A DNA stretch of 64,000 bases from Sphaerisporangium krabiense (GTDB lineage Bacteria > Actinomycetota > Actinomycetes > Streptosporangiales > Streptosporangiaceae), in contig NZ_JACHBR010000004.1 of the NCBI RefSeq assembly GCF_014200435.1, forward strand, positions 58,083-122,082, given 5' to 3'. A program made the translations under genes and the position numbers. Position 1 is the stretch's first letter; each line of letters starts with the position of its first letter. Of this stretch, positions 56,083 to 64,000 are shown piece after piece. A model generated the notes under the pieces. It ran no database searches, had not been told where the DNA came from, and worked only from the letters and a program-made list of their open reading frames with translations.

Positions 56083-57027
56083 TCAGCCCTTGAGCGCGCC
56101 GGCCGTCAGGCCCTTGGTGATGTGCTTCTGGAGTAGGGCGAACCCCAGCAGGACGGGCGTGACCGTGATCATCATCCCGGCGAACAGCGTGGCCCAGTTG
56201 GTGCCGTAGTCCGCGGCCTGGCCCAGTTGGAACAGCCCGAGCGGCAGGGGCATCTTCTCCGGCGAGTGGATCAGCAGCAGCGCGTAGAAGAACTCGTTCC
56301 AGTTCTGCAGGAAGCTGATGATGGCGACCGACGCCAGCCCGGGCCCCATGAGGGGAAGGATCACCGACAGGAACGTGCGGGTCGGGCCCGCCCCGTCCAT
56401 CGCCGCCGCCTCCTCCAGTTCGTAGGGCAGGGTCTTCATGAAGCCGACCAGGACGAAGACGTTGAACGGCAGGTTGTAGGTGGCGTAGACGAGGATCACC
56501 CCGATCCGGCTGTCGAGGAGACCGAGGTCCTGCATGATCAGGTAGAGCGGCGCGAAGGTGACCATCCACGGGATCATCAGCCCGAGCAGGAAGGCGCCGA
56601 GCACCACGCCGCTGAACCGGAAGGCGATCCTGGCCAGGGGGTAGGCGGCGAACACCGCCAGGACGACGCCGATCGCGGTCGAGGCGACGCTGATCATGAC
56701 GCTGTTGCCGAAGAACAGCCCGATGTTGGCGCGGTCCCAGGCGTTGGAGTAGTTCTCCCAGCGCCACCCTTCGGCGATCTGCCAGGGAGGCGAGGAGATG
56801 AACTCGGCGTTGGTCTTCATCGACACGTTGAAGACCCAGGCGTAGGCGCTGATCGAGGACAGCGCCACCGCGCCGAGCAGCAGGTAGAAGAAGAGGTGGT
56901 GCGGGCGGAAACGCGCGCGGGGCCGGGGCGGGGCGCCTTTGCGCGGCGGGGCGGGGACGGGCGGGGAGGGGGCGTCGGCCGGGCCGGCGGGCGTGGGCTC
57001 GGCGGCCAGGTCAGTACTGGAGGTCAT
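56083..57027 (-). CDS. Carbohydrate ABC transporter permease, MalG type
   Basis: A 314-residue protein with six membrane helices after a Pro-rich cytoplasmic N-terminus of about 50 residues. The EAA loop reads 'EEAAAMDGAGPTRTFLSVIL'. It overlaps the MalF-type gene by 17 bases. It imports a sugar or related compound with the adjacent binding protein. No ATPase gene is present, so a shared MsmK-type ATPase is presumably used. Confidence 0.92.
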   Translation of the reverse strand: MTSSTDLAAEPTPAGPADAPSPPVPAPPRKGAPPRPRARFRPHHLFFYLLLGAVALSSISAYAWVFNVSMKTNAEFISSPPWQIAEGWRWENYSNAWDRANIGLFFGNSVMISVASTAIGVVLAVFAAYPLARIAFRFSGVVLGAFLLGLMIPWMVTFAPLYLIMQDLGLLDSRIGVILVYATYNLPFNVFVLVGFMKTLPYELEEAAAMDGAGPTRTFLSVILPLMGPGLASVAIISFLQNWNEFFYALLLIHSPEKMPLPLGLFQLGQAADYGTNWATLFAGMMITVTPVLLGFALLQKHITKGLTAGALKG

Positions 57028-57889
57028 CGCGCTTCATCACCTTGTCGAGGATCTTGGCCGCCGCCAGCATGACCGCCACGAGCACGACGCCGATGGCCGC
57101 GGCATAGCCGAAGTCGGCCCGGTCGAAGGCGACGCGGTACATCAGGGTGCCGACGGTGTCGGTCGAGCCGAAGGGACCGCCCCCGGTCAGGATGTAGACG
57201 AAGGCGAAGGTCTGCAGGCTCTGGACCACCCACAAGATGGCGAGCATGCGCAGCAGGTCGCGCATCATCGGCAGCATGATGCTCCGGAACACCCGCCACT
57301 CCCCCGCCCCGTCGATGCGCGCGGCCTGCAGGACGTCGGTGGGCAGGCGTTCGAAGCCGGCGCACAGCAGGACGATCCAGATGCCGATGCCGTGCCACAC
57401 CGACACGAACGTCACGGCGGCCAGCGCGGTGGCGGGGTCGCCGAGCCAGGTTTTGGCCAGCGCGCCCAGTCCCATGGACTTCAGCGCGGGATTGATCAGG
57501 CCGAGGGTGGGGTGGTACAGGAACTTCCACATCAGCGAGACGACGGCGACCGACAGGACGACCGGGGCGAACACCACGAACCTGAAGAAGCGTTCGCCGT
57601 GGATCCGCTGCGACAGGGCCCAGGCGATCGCCATGGCGGGCGGGAACAGCATGCCGCTGCCGATGAGGGTGATCAGGAACGTGTTCTTGAGCGAGCCGAA
57701 GAAGTCGGGGTCACCCGCCAGCAGGCGATACTGGTCGAGTCCGACGAACCGCATCGTTCCCGTGCGGGAGAACTCGTTCAACGACAGGTCCACGGTCTTG
57801 ACCAACGGGTAGAGGAAGAAGATCCCCAGCAGCGCGAGCGCGGGCATCAGGAATGGGATGATGATGCGCCGCTGTGCCGCCTTGTGCAT
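57011..57889 (-). CDS. Carbohydrate ABC transporter permease, MalF/UgpA type
   Basis: A 292-residue permease with six membrane helices. The EAA loop is 'LQAARIDGAGEWRVFRSIML'. It is downstream of the binding-protein gene (77 bases) and upstream of, overlapping by 17 bases, the MalG-type gene. Confidence 0.92.
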   Translation of the reverse strand: MHKAAQRRIIIPFLMPALALLGIFFLYPLVKTVDLSLNEFSRTGTMRFVGLDQYRLLAGDPDFFGSLKNTFLITLIGSGMLFPPAMAIAWALSQRIHGERFFRFVVFAPVVLSVAVVSLMWKFLYHPTLGLINPALKSMGLGALAKTWLGDPATALAAVTFVSVWHGIGIWIVLLCAGFERLPTDVLQAARIDGAGEWRVFRSIMLPMMRDLLRMLAILWVVQSLQTFAFVYILTGGGPFGSTDTVGTLMYRVAFDRADFGYAAAIGVVLVAVMLAAAKILDKVMKRDDLQY

Positions 57890-57966
57890 GTGACCTCCGG
57901 GGTTCTCACGCCGCCACGGGGCTCACGCGTGGGAGCGCAGCCCCGTGGCGGTTCGGTCGGGGGGGT

Positions 57967-59316
57967 TCAGCCGCCGTGGACGCGGCGCAGTCCCTTGTCC
58001 AGGTTGTCGAGGGCCTGCCGCGCGTCCTGCTTGCCGAACAGGAGCTTGGCGATCTCGGGGTAGACGACGTCCTTGGCCTTGGACTCCAGCAGGCCGTAGT
58101 AGCTCGCCTGGAGCCGGTCGGCCTTGGCGACGACCTCGGAGATGCCGGGCAGGCCGGGAGGGCTCGACACCCCCTTGACCGCGGAGACCTCGCCGATCTC
58201 CTTGGCCCTGCGGGTCTGGGTCTCCACGCTGGTGACCCGGCGGATCCACTCCAGCGAGAGCGGGATGTTCGCGCTCTTGGCGGACACCGACATCAGCTGG
58301 GCGGCGGCGAGCATGCTCGCCTGGTCGCCGGTCCCGCCGGTCACGGTCGGGAACTGCAGGACGCCCAGCTCGAAGTCCTTGGGGATCACGTCGGCCATCT
58401 CGCTCACGAGCCAGCTCCCCATGAGGATCATGCCGGCCTTGCCCTGGAAGAACTGGGCCTGGGCCGCGGTGAAGTCGGTGCCCTCGAACCCCGTGAGGAA
58501 GGCCTTCCTGTCACGGAGGTCCTGGAGCATCTCCAGCCCCTTGAGGAACCCGGGGTCGTCGGTGATCTTCCCCGTGCCCTCGGTGAGGACGTCGTGGACC
58601 TTGTCGTATCCGACGGTGCGCAGCCAGATGTTGTCGCTCCACATGCCCATGTAGGGCTCGAACAGCCCGGTGACCGCGATCGGGTCCACCCCGGCGGCCT
58701 TGAGCCGGTCGGCGGCCGCGGTCAGCTCGTCCCAGGTGGCGGGCGGGGTGACGCCGTGCTTCTTGAAGAGCCCGGCGTTGTAGAACAGCACCTGCAGGGA
58801 CAGCTCGGAGGGCACGCCGTAGATCTTCTTGGTCTCCGGGTGCTGCATGAACTGCGTGACCGCGGGACTGAACTGGTCCAGCCAGGGCTTGCCGGAGGTC
58901 GGGTCCACCTGGTCGAGGTAGGGCTTGAGGTCCAGCAGGGCGCCGCTGTCGGCCCACTCCAGCAGCGCCGGGTTGGTGCCGTCGAACATCGTGTAGTCGA
59001 CGTCGAGCCCGTCGCCGGCGCGCCACCTCTGCTCCAGGGTCGGCCGGGCCTTGGTGTTGGCGAAGGTCATCTTCAGGTCGGCGCCGGGGTGGTCCTTCTC
59101 GACGCCGGCGGCGACCTCCTCCAGGAACTTCAGAGAGGGGGTGCCGGTGGCGGGAAGGACGCCGACCTCGATCGGGCCGCCCTTGATGTCCTGCTGCCAG
59201 CTCTTGGCGTCGGGTGGCTTCGCGGCGGACTCGCCGCCGCCACCGCCACCGCACGCGGTCAGAGCCAGGGAGAGGACCGCGACCGAACCGGCCAGTAGCG
59301 TGCGGGTGATCTTCAC
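57967..59316 (-). CDS. Extracellular solute-binding lipoprotein (family 1)
   Basis: A 449-residue protein. The signal peptide ends in the lipobox 'LTAC' with Cys22 as the lipidated residue, followed by a Gly-rich linker. The body shows family-1 features such as 'GVPSELSLQVLFYNAGLFKK' and 'FFQGKAGMILMGSWL'. It captures the substrate of the MalFG-type importer. Probably sugar, aminosugar or sugar-acid. Confidence 0.92.
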   Translation of the reverse strand: MKITRTLLAGSVAVLSLALTACGGGGGGESAAKPPDAKSWQQDIKGGPIEVGVLPATGTPSLKFLEEVAAGVEKDHPGADLKMTFANTKARPTLEQRWRAGDGLDVDYTMFDGTNPALLEWADSGALLDLKPYLDQVDPTSGKPWLDQFSPAVTQFMQHPETKKIYGVPSELSLQVLFYNAGLFKKHGVTPPATWDELTAAADRLKAAGVDPIAVTGLFEPYMGMWSDNIWLRTVGYDKVHDVLTEGTGKITDDPGFLKGLEMLQDLRDRKAFLTGFEGTDFTAAQAQFFQGKAGMILMGSWLVSEMADVIPKDFELGVLQFPTVTGGTGDQASMLAAAQLMSVSAKSANIPLSLEWIRRVTSVETQTRRAKEIGEVSAVKGVSSPPGLPGISEVVAKADRLQASYYGLLESKAKDVVYPEIAKLLFGKQDARQALDNLDKGLRRVHGG

Positions 59317-59383
59317 TATGAAACCTCCGTTATTAGTGATATCGGGGTTAGTGTCCTTGTTTCTAGGCTTTCGTCCCCGTTGC

Positions 59384-60370
59384 TCAGTTCCGACGGGAGA
59401 GGTCGGGCAGGAGATCGGCGAATTCCCGGAGGAAGACCTCGATCCGGCGCAGCTCCTCGGCGTCGAGCACGTGGGCGGGCCTGCGGCAGTAGGGGCTGTC
59501 GATGAGACCCCGGCGGAACGAGATCTGCTTCTCGGCGGCGATGATGAGCTCGGTGTCGAGCATCCAGTAGGAGATGTAGGGCAGCAGCCGCCGGTGCAGG
59601 TCCTCGCCGCCCGCCTCGTCGCCCGAGGTGAGCCGGCGCCAGATCTCGACGTAGATCTCGGTGAACGAGCATCCGGGCTGGCTGCCGACCGCGCCGCGCC
59701 GCCACGCGTCGGGCAGTTGCACGCCGGCGTAGCCCTCCAGCGAGGTGACCGGCGGGTCGAGGGCGGCCAGCTCGCCGATGAGCCGTCCGGGCGGGCTGGA
59801 CTCCACCTTGATCAGCCGGAGGTTCGGGTGGGTGCGCACCAGGTCGGCGATGGTGGCCGCGTCCAGGCTGGTCCCCGTCTCTGCCGGGGCGTACTGCAGC
59901 ACCACCGGGGTCGGGGCGACCGCCTCCAGGACCGCCGACACGTGCTCGACCTGGGCGCGACGCGAGGGGTTGAGGAAGTGCGGCGCCAGCAGGTTGATCA
60001 GGTCCGCCCCGGCGGCCACGACCTCGCGCGCCCTGGCGACGGCCATGCGGGTGGTGTGGTCCTGCACCGCGACGATCGCCGCGAAGTCCTCCCGGGGGGC
60101 GGTCCGCCGCAGGAGGATCCCGGTCAGCTCGCGGCGCTCCTCCTCGGTCAGCTTGTAGAACTCCGAGGCGAAGCCGGGGAACATCACGCTCGTCACGCCC
60201 GTGCCGAGGACGTAGTCGACCACCCGGCCGAATCCCTCGAAGTCGACGTCTCCGGAGTCGGTGAACGGGACCTCGAGCACGGGCGAGATCCCCCGGACCA
60301 GATCCGAGGCGTCCCCGTAACCGCCGCGGAACGGAGCCGCCGCGGGAGAGGCACTCGTCTGGATGTTCAT
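59384..60370 (-). CDS. DHDPS/NAL-family (class I) aldolase or lyase
   Basis: A 328-residue TIM-barrel enzyme. The Schiff-base Lys is in 'LRLIKVESS' and the catalytic Tyr in 'VVLQYAPAE'. The GxxGE region reads 'FPGFASEFYKLTEEER'. Family members cleave or form 2-keto-3-deoxy acids and related compounds. The start at 60370 follows GGAG by seven bases. It is the first gene of the importer operon, directly behind the palindromes at 60397-60425. The likely role is the aldol-cleavage or dehydratase step of the imported compound. Confidence 0.88.
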   Translation of the reverse strand: MNIQTSASPAAAPFRGGYGDASDLVRGISPVLEVPFTDSGDVDFEGFGRVVDYVLGTGVTSVMFPGFASEFYKLTEEERRELTGILLRRTAPREDFAAIVAVQDHTTRMAVARAREVVAAGADLINLLAPHFLNPSRRAQVEHVSAVLEAVAPTPVVLQYAPAETGTSLDAATIADLVRTHPNLRLIKVESSPPGRLIGELAALDPPVTSLEGYAGVQLPDAWRRGAVGSQPGCSFTEIYVEIWRRLTSGDEAGGEDLHRRLLPYISYWMLDTELIIAAEKQISFRRGLIDSPYCRRPAHVLDAEELRRIEVFLREFADLLPDLSRRN

Positions 60371-60396
60371 TCGCACTCCTACCTCGATCACAGTTG

Positions 60397-60425
60397 TTTC
60401 GAAATATCAGAAATATTTTTCTGAT
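60397..60425. promoter_or_regulatory. Two operator-like palindromes before the aldolase/importer operon
   Basis: TTTCGAAA (60397-60404) is a perfect 8-base palindrome. ATCAGAAA-TATT-TTTCTGAT (60406-60425) is a perfect 8-bp dyad with a 4-base centre. They lie 27-55 bases upstream of the start at 60370, in an AT-rich patch within otherwise GC-rich DNA. A LacI-, GntR- or IclR-type repressor could bind; none is encoded in the window's catabolic locus. Confidence 0.7.
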
Positions 60426-60492
60426 GATGGGTGTCAGATCCCGAAGTTCAGGGACGACAAGAGGCTCGCCGGGGGGGGAGAAAGAGCGGGGG

Positions 60493-61236
60493 TCAGCCCG
60501 GAGAAGGGCCCAGAAGGCGCATGATCGTACCGCCGAGCACGTCACGTCGCGCGTCGTCGTCGATCGGCCAGTCCAGGACCCGGCGCAGCTCCGAGCGCGG
60601 CACCGTGTAGGGCGCGTCGGTGGAGAAGACCAGCCGCGACGGGCCGATCTCCGCGTCCCTGCCCAGCTCGACCAGGACGGTGTCCCACGGCGCGTAACTG
60701 GTGTCGCCGTAGAGGTTCGGCGCGTAGCGCAGCGCCGGCGCCGCGTCGATCCAGAAGTCGGTGGCGCCGCTGCGGCCCATCACGAACGGCGTCCGCGGCC
60801 AGCGCCTGGCCAGGCTGGCCAGGGGCAGCGGCAGCGCGTTCGGAGGGGTGCCGGTACGGACGTAGACGGGCCACGCCGCCTCGGCCGCGAACTCCAGCAG
60901 CGGATCGAGCAGCCCGTCGAGAAGGTCGAAGCCCTGCAGCACGCTGTCCACGTTCAGGGCGCGGGCGCCGGCGTCCCTGGCCCGTTCGAGCTCCTCCACG
61001 GCGGCCCGCCCGCGCCACGGATTGGCGACCGCGTACGGGATCAGCCGCCCCCGCGAGGCGGCCGCCGCCGCGGCGACGTGCTCGTTGCCGGCCCGGTTGT
61101 CGTAGGCGATGCAGCGTTCGTCCGGCGCCACCAGCGCCACGTCGACGCCCAGCGCGTCCATCGTCGCGATCAGCTCGTCGGCCTGGAGGCCGACCTCGCG
61201 GCCCCGCCCCAGCCGCACATGCGCGTCGACGATCAT
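60493..61236 (-). CDS. Amidohydrolase-fold protein with degenerate metal site
   Basis: A 247-residue TIM-barrel protein of the amidohydrolase_2 type. The N-terminal HxH motif reads 'MIVDAHVRLGRG', so the second His is missing. The mid-barrel His found in relatives ('GHGG' or 'HMGHP') is replaced by 'VMGRSGATDF'. The late Asp in 'FSTDAPYTV' is kept. It may be inactive, bind metal differently or act as a partner subunit. It overlaps the upstream amidohydrolase by 4 bases. Confidence 0.8.
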   Translation of the reverse strand: MIVDAHVRLGRGREVGLQADELIATMDALGVDVALVAPDERCIAYDNRAGNEHVAAAAAASRGRLIPYAVANPWRGRAAVEELERARDAGARALNVDSVLQGFDLLDGLLDPLLEFAAEAAWPVYVRTGTPPNALPLPLASLARRWPRTPFVMGRSGATDFWIDAAPALRYAPNLYGDTSYAPWDTVLVELGRDAEIGPSRLVFSTDAPYTVPRSELRRVLDWPIDDDARRDVLGGTIMRLLGPSPG

Positions 61237-62114
61237 CGGGCACCCCCCAGGGTCAGGCCCAGCGCGGAGAGCGCGTCGGCGTGGATGATCCGCTCGATGA
61301 GCTCGGACGGCACGCGCGGCAGCGCCGTGCCCTCCAGGATCCTGTTGACGCCGCGCAGGCCCGCCATCGCCTCGCCGGTGTTGGCGATCGGGAAGTCCGA
61401 GCCGAGCAGGAGCTTGTCCGTGCAGCCCCATTCGACCGCGGCGAGCAGCGACTCGTAGCAGACCCAGGGTCGCAGGTAGATGGAGGAGACGTCGGCGTAG
61501 ACGTGGGGGTGCTTGCGGATCGTCGCCACGGTCTCCTTGCCCCAGGGGTGGCCCATGTGCGCCATGACGATGCGCAGTTCGGGGAAGCGCAGCGCCACCT
61601 CGTCGGTCACCAGCGGGTAGGTGTAGCGCAGCGGCGCCGTGCGGATCGGCGACGCCCCCTGGTGGAAGAGGATGGGGAGCGCGTTCCGCTCGCAGTAGGC
61701 GTAGAACGCCAGCGCGGGCTCGCCGAGCGGGTCGAAGTTCTGGTAGTTGGGGCCGAGCTTGACGCCGACGAGCCCCATCTCGCGACACCGCTCGGCCTCC
61801 TCCAGGCAGTCGGAGGACGTCGGATCCACGGACATGAACCCGATGCGGCGGGCGGGGTCGTTCGCCACGAACTCCGCGGTCGCGTCGTTGGTACGGTCGG
61901 GATCGTGCGGGATGCCGGTCGTGGCGGCCGGGTCGGCCACCGCGATGTTGAACACGATCGCGACGTCCGCCGCGGACATGGCGCCGTCGAAGTCGGCCCA
62001 GGTGTTGGTGGTGACGACCGGACGATCGGTGCGCCAGGAGGTGAAGACGCACGCCTCTCCGGCCGGCACCACGTCACGGTGGGTGGGGGTGTGGGCGTGG
62101 ACATCGACGATCAT
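61233..62114 (-). CDS. Amidohydrolase-family protein (amidohydrolase_2)
   Basis: A 293-residue protein with intact metal motifs: 'VDVHAHTP' (HxH), 'ILFHQGAS', 'VMAHMGHPWGKE' and 'GSDFPIAN'. These match the lactonase/decarboxylase type (COG2159/COG3618 relatives). It may hydrolyse a lactone or decarboxylate an acid. Both ends overlap neighbours by four bases, so it is translated as part of a tight four-gene unit. Confidence 0.87.
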   Translation of the reverse strand: MIVDVHAHTPTHRDVVPAGEACVFTSWRTDRPVVTTNTWADFDGAMSAADVAIVFNIAVADPAATTGIPHDPDRTNDATAEFVANDPARRIGFMSVDPTSSDCLEEAERCREMGLVGVKLGPNYQNFDPLGEPALAFYAYCERNALPILFHQGASPIRTAPLRYTYPLVTDEVALRFPELRIVMAHMGHPWGKETVATIRKHPHVYADVSSIYLRPWVCYESLLAAVEWGCTDKLLLGSDFPIANTGEAMAGLRGVNRILEGTALPRVPSELIERIIHADALSALGLTLGGAR

Positions 62115-63217
62115 CGGAATTCCCTCATCAGGTCTGCTCGGGGCCGGACGCCCAGTCCGGGTGAGTCGCCCAGTCGGACGCGACGGCCGTCGCTGTCCAG
62201 CGGCTCCTCAAGGATGTCCTCGGCGTAGTAGTGCGCGCCGATGATGTCGGAGGGGAACTCCCGGGACAGCGCCGGCAGCGCGCAGGCGACGTGGAGCTGC
62301 GCGGCGGCGCCGATCCCCAGCTCGCCGTTGGAGCCGAGGAGCGCGTCGATCCCGAAGGCCGAGGCGAGCCGCCCCATCGCCACGGCGCGTCCGGGGCCGC
62401 CGCTCTTGCCCACGTAGAGGCTGACGCAGTCGGCGGCCTCCGCCCGGACGAGCGCGGTCAGGTCGGCCTCGCCGAAGACGGACTCGTCGGCGACCACCGG
62501 CAGGCCGAGGTTCCGCAGCCCCCGCATGCCGTCCAGATCGGCCGGCGCGACCGGTTGCTCGACGAACGAGACGCCCTGCTCGGTCAGCGCGGGGATCGCC
62601 CGGGCCGCCTGGCTGCGCGTCCACCCTCCGTTGGCGTCGGCCCCGAGGAAGGTCTCCGGGCCGGCAAGGCCGCGGGCCCGGGACACCCGGGCGACGTCGC
62701 CCGCGACGCCGAGCCCGACCTTGACCTTGAACGCCCCGAACCCGGCCGCCGTCGCGGCCTGGAAGACCGAGTCCAGGGCCGGCCCGTCGCCGGACAGGGA
62801 GAGCTTGATCGGGACCTCGTCGCGGTACGGGCCGCCGAGCGCCACGGCGAGCGGGACGCCGAGGGTCCTGGCGAACGCGTCCCACAGCGCGATGGACACG
62901 CCCGCCTTGGTGAACGGGTTGCCCGCCAGCAGCCGGTCCATCAGGAGCTCCAGGCCGCCGACCGGCGTGAGCGGCCGGCCCACCAGGGCGGGGGCCAGGA
63001 TCTCGCGGATGAAATGCGCCGCGGTGGCGCCGTCCTCGCCGCTCCACAGCGGCGTCGCGCTGACCTCGCCGTACCCTTCGACGCCGGTACTGGTCACCAC
63101 GCGGACCAGCAGGAAGTCCGAACGGGCGTGGCTTCCCCTGGCCCCGGTGACGGCCAGGTCCCGGCGCGCGTCCAGGCTGATCGCCGCGGTGTGGACCGCG
63201 GCGACGGCCGGCCTCAT
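62111..63217 (-). CDS. Enolase-superfamily enzyme, MLE subgroup
   Basis: A 368-residue protein. The capping domain is followed by the barrel with KxK ('AFKVKVGLG'), three metal ligands ('LGADANG', 'FVEQPV', 'VADES') and a distal Lys ('LYVGKSGG'). The Lys on both sides is typical of the muconate-lactonising/racemase subgroup, in contrast to the His-Asp dyad of sugar-acid dehydratases. Possible reactions are cycloisomerisation, epimerisation or beta-elimination. It sits between two amidohydrolase genes, overlapping each by four bases. Confidence 0.88.
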   Translation of the reverse strand: MRPAVAAVHTAAISLDARRDLAVTGARGSHARSDFLLVRVVTSTGVEGYGEVSATPLWSGEDGATAAHFIREILAPALVGRPLTPVGGLELLMDRLLAGNPFTKAGVSIALWDAFARTLGVPLAVALGGPYRDEVPIKLSLSGDGPALDSVFQAATAAGFGAFKVKVGLGVAGDVARVSRARGLAGPETFLGADANGGWTRSQAARAIPALTEQGVSFVEQPVAPADLDGMRGLRNLGLPVVADESVFGEADLTALVRAEAADCVSLYVGKSGGPGRAVAMGRLASAFGIDALLGSNGELGIGAAAQLHVACALPALSREFPSDIIGAHYYAEDILEEPLDSDGRRVRLGDSPGLGVRPRADLMREFR

Positions 63218-63972
63218 CGCCCCGCCAGCAGGGCGCGGGGGTTGTCGACCAGCATCGCGTGGCGCTGCTCGTCGGTGATGCCCCATCCGTCGATCTCGGC
63301 CACCCGGGCCACCGCGTAGTCCTGGCTCTTGCGGTCCGACAGGCCGGCGTCGGTGCCGAACAGGACCTTGTGGGAGGGCGCCCGGGAGAGGATCTCGCGC
63401 GCCGCGTAGGGCGGGGTGCCGCAGATGCAGATGTAGAGGTTGGGGGTCTCGATGGTGAGGGCGAGCGACTCCCGCCAGGTGTCGTGCAGGCCGCCGTGCC
63501 CGAGGACGACCGGGAGCGTGGGGTGCCTGCGGGCCAGGGCCGCGATCTGGCCGCCGGTGGAGTAGGGCGGTGTCCCGTCGTGGCTCAGCAGGATGCCGCC
63601 GCTCTGGGCGAGGACCTCGCAGACCGGGTCGAGCGTCAGCTCGTGCATGCTGAAGCCCTGCAGCCACGGGTGCAGCTTGAGTCCGCGCAGGCCGAGCCGG
63701 TTGATCATCCGGTCGACCTCCTCGGGGGCGTCCGCGCGGCGCGGGTGCACGGTCCCGAAGCCGGCGAGCCGCTCCGGGTACCGCCCGACGAACGCGGCGA
63801 GGTCGTCGTTGGCCTCGGGGGTGGCGTCGAAGAGGCCGTCGTAGCTCAGGACCAGCGCCTGTTCGATGCCGGCGGTGTCCATGAAGGCGACGAACTCGTC
63901 CGCGCCGAACTGGACGCCGCCCAGCCAGCTCGCGGTGCGCCACGCGGGGGTGTGGGTGTGGAAGTCGATCAC
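63214..63972 (-). CDS. Amidohydrolase-family protein (amidohydrolase_2)
   Basis: A 252-residue protein with 'MIDFHTHTPAW' (HxH), 'GLKLHPWLQGFSMH', 'VVLGHGGLHDTW' and 'LFGTDAGLS', so the metal site looks intact. It is the first visible gene of the four-gene unit running 63972 to 60493 and overlaps the enolase-superfamily gene by four bases. The operon may start upstream, beyond the window. Confidence 0.87.
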   Translation of the reverse strand: MIDFHTHTPAWRTASWLGGVQFGADEFVAFMDTAGIEQALVLSYDGLFDATPEANDDLAAFVGRYPERLAGFGTVHPRRADAPEEVDRMINRLGLRGLKLHPWLQGFSMHELTLDPVCEVLAQSGGILLSHDGTPPYSTGGQIAALARRHPTLPVVLGHGGLHDTWRESLALTIETPNLYICICGTPPYAAREILSRAPSHKVLFGTDAGLSDRKSQDYAVARVAEIDGWGITDEQRHAMLVDNPRALLAGR

Positions 63973-64000
63973 AGGACCCTCGCGAGCTCTACCAGGCGGT

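Overview
The window is chromosomal DNA from a high-GC filamentous actinomycete. It codes densely on both strands with strong G/C third-position bias and GTG/ATG starts. DUF5753 (WhiJ-type) and DUF397 (BldB-type) proteins, RsbW-like ATPases, an AfsR-type SARP regulator, an NRPS with a PPTase and paired orphan sensor kinases all fit this. I favour a Streptosporangiales-like organism, but the species cannot be read from the sequence. No rRNA, tRNA, CRISPR array, integrase or transposase was seen.

Layout. 0-23 kb is mostly ordinary chromosome: the 3' end of an HxlR regulator; two separate RsbW-like/DUF5753/DUF397 modules (0.3-1.9 kb and 16.8-18.6 kb); an aldo/keto reductase; murJ; two FAD amine/amino-acid oxidases; two closely related orphan histidine kinases (9.4 and 13.6 kb); a class-3 lipase; a two-gene ABC exporter; and an MFS pump divergent from its probable TetR repressor. 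23.5-29 kb is a visibly lower-GC, decayed accessory stretch with frameshifted or stop-interrupted genes, a glycine-zipper protein and a Cys-rich protein.

29-37.3 kb is the most unusual part. An XRE-TPR regulator and a 2H phosphoesterase precede a translationally coupled run: GT-B-like glycosyltransferase, thymidylate-synthase homologue, nucleoside-diphosphate kinase and radical SAM enzyme. A DEDDh exonuclease and a PCMT-type methyltransferase follow. The thymidylate-synthase homologue keeps the catalytic Cys but has Asp where dUMP enzymes have Asn. That exchange is known from (d)CMP hydroxymethylases (T4 gp42, MilA). The run therefore looks like a pathway for a modified, possibly glycosylated, pyrimidine nucleotide. 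It may serve DNA or RNA hypermodification or nucleoside-antibiotic synthesis.

37.6-54.5 kb holds a T-C-A-T NRPS with several altered catalytic motifs and an in-frame 48-bp minisatellite, an AraC regulator with a DUF1772 protein, metK-metH, a SARP/NB-ARC/TPR regulator and a Sfp-type PPTase. 54.6-64 kb holds an AlkB-like oxygenase and then, all on the minus strand, a catabolic locus. One tightly overlapping unit encodes three amidohydrolases and an MLE-type enolase-superfamily enzyme. The second unit encodes a DHDPS-type aldolase/lyase, a sugar ABC importer without its ATPase and an SDR dehydrogenase, behind a palindromic operator-like site.
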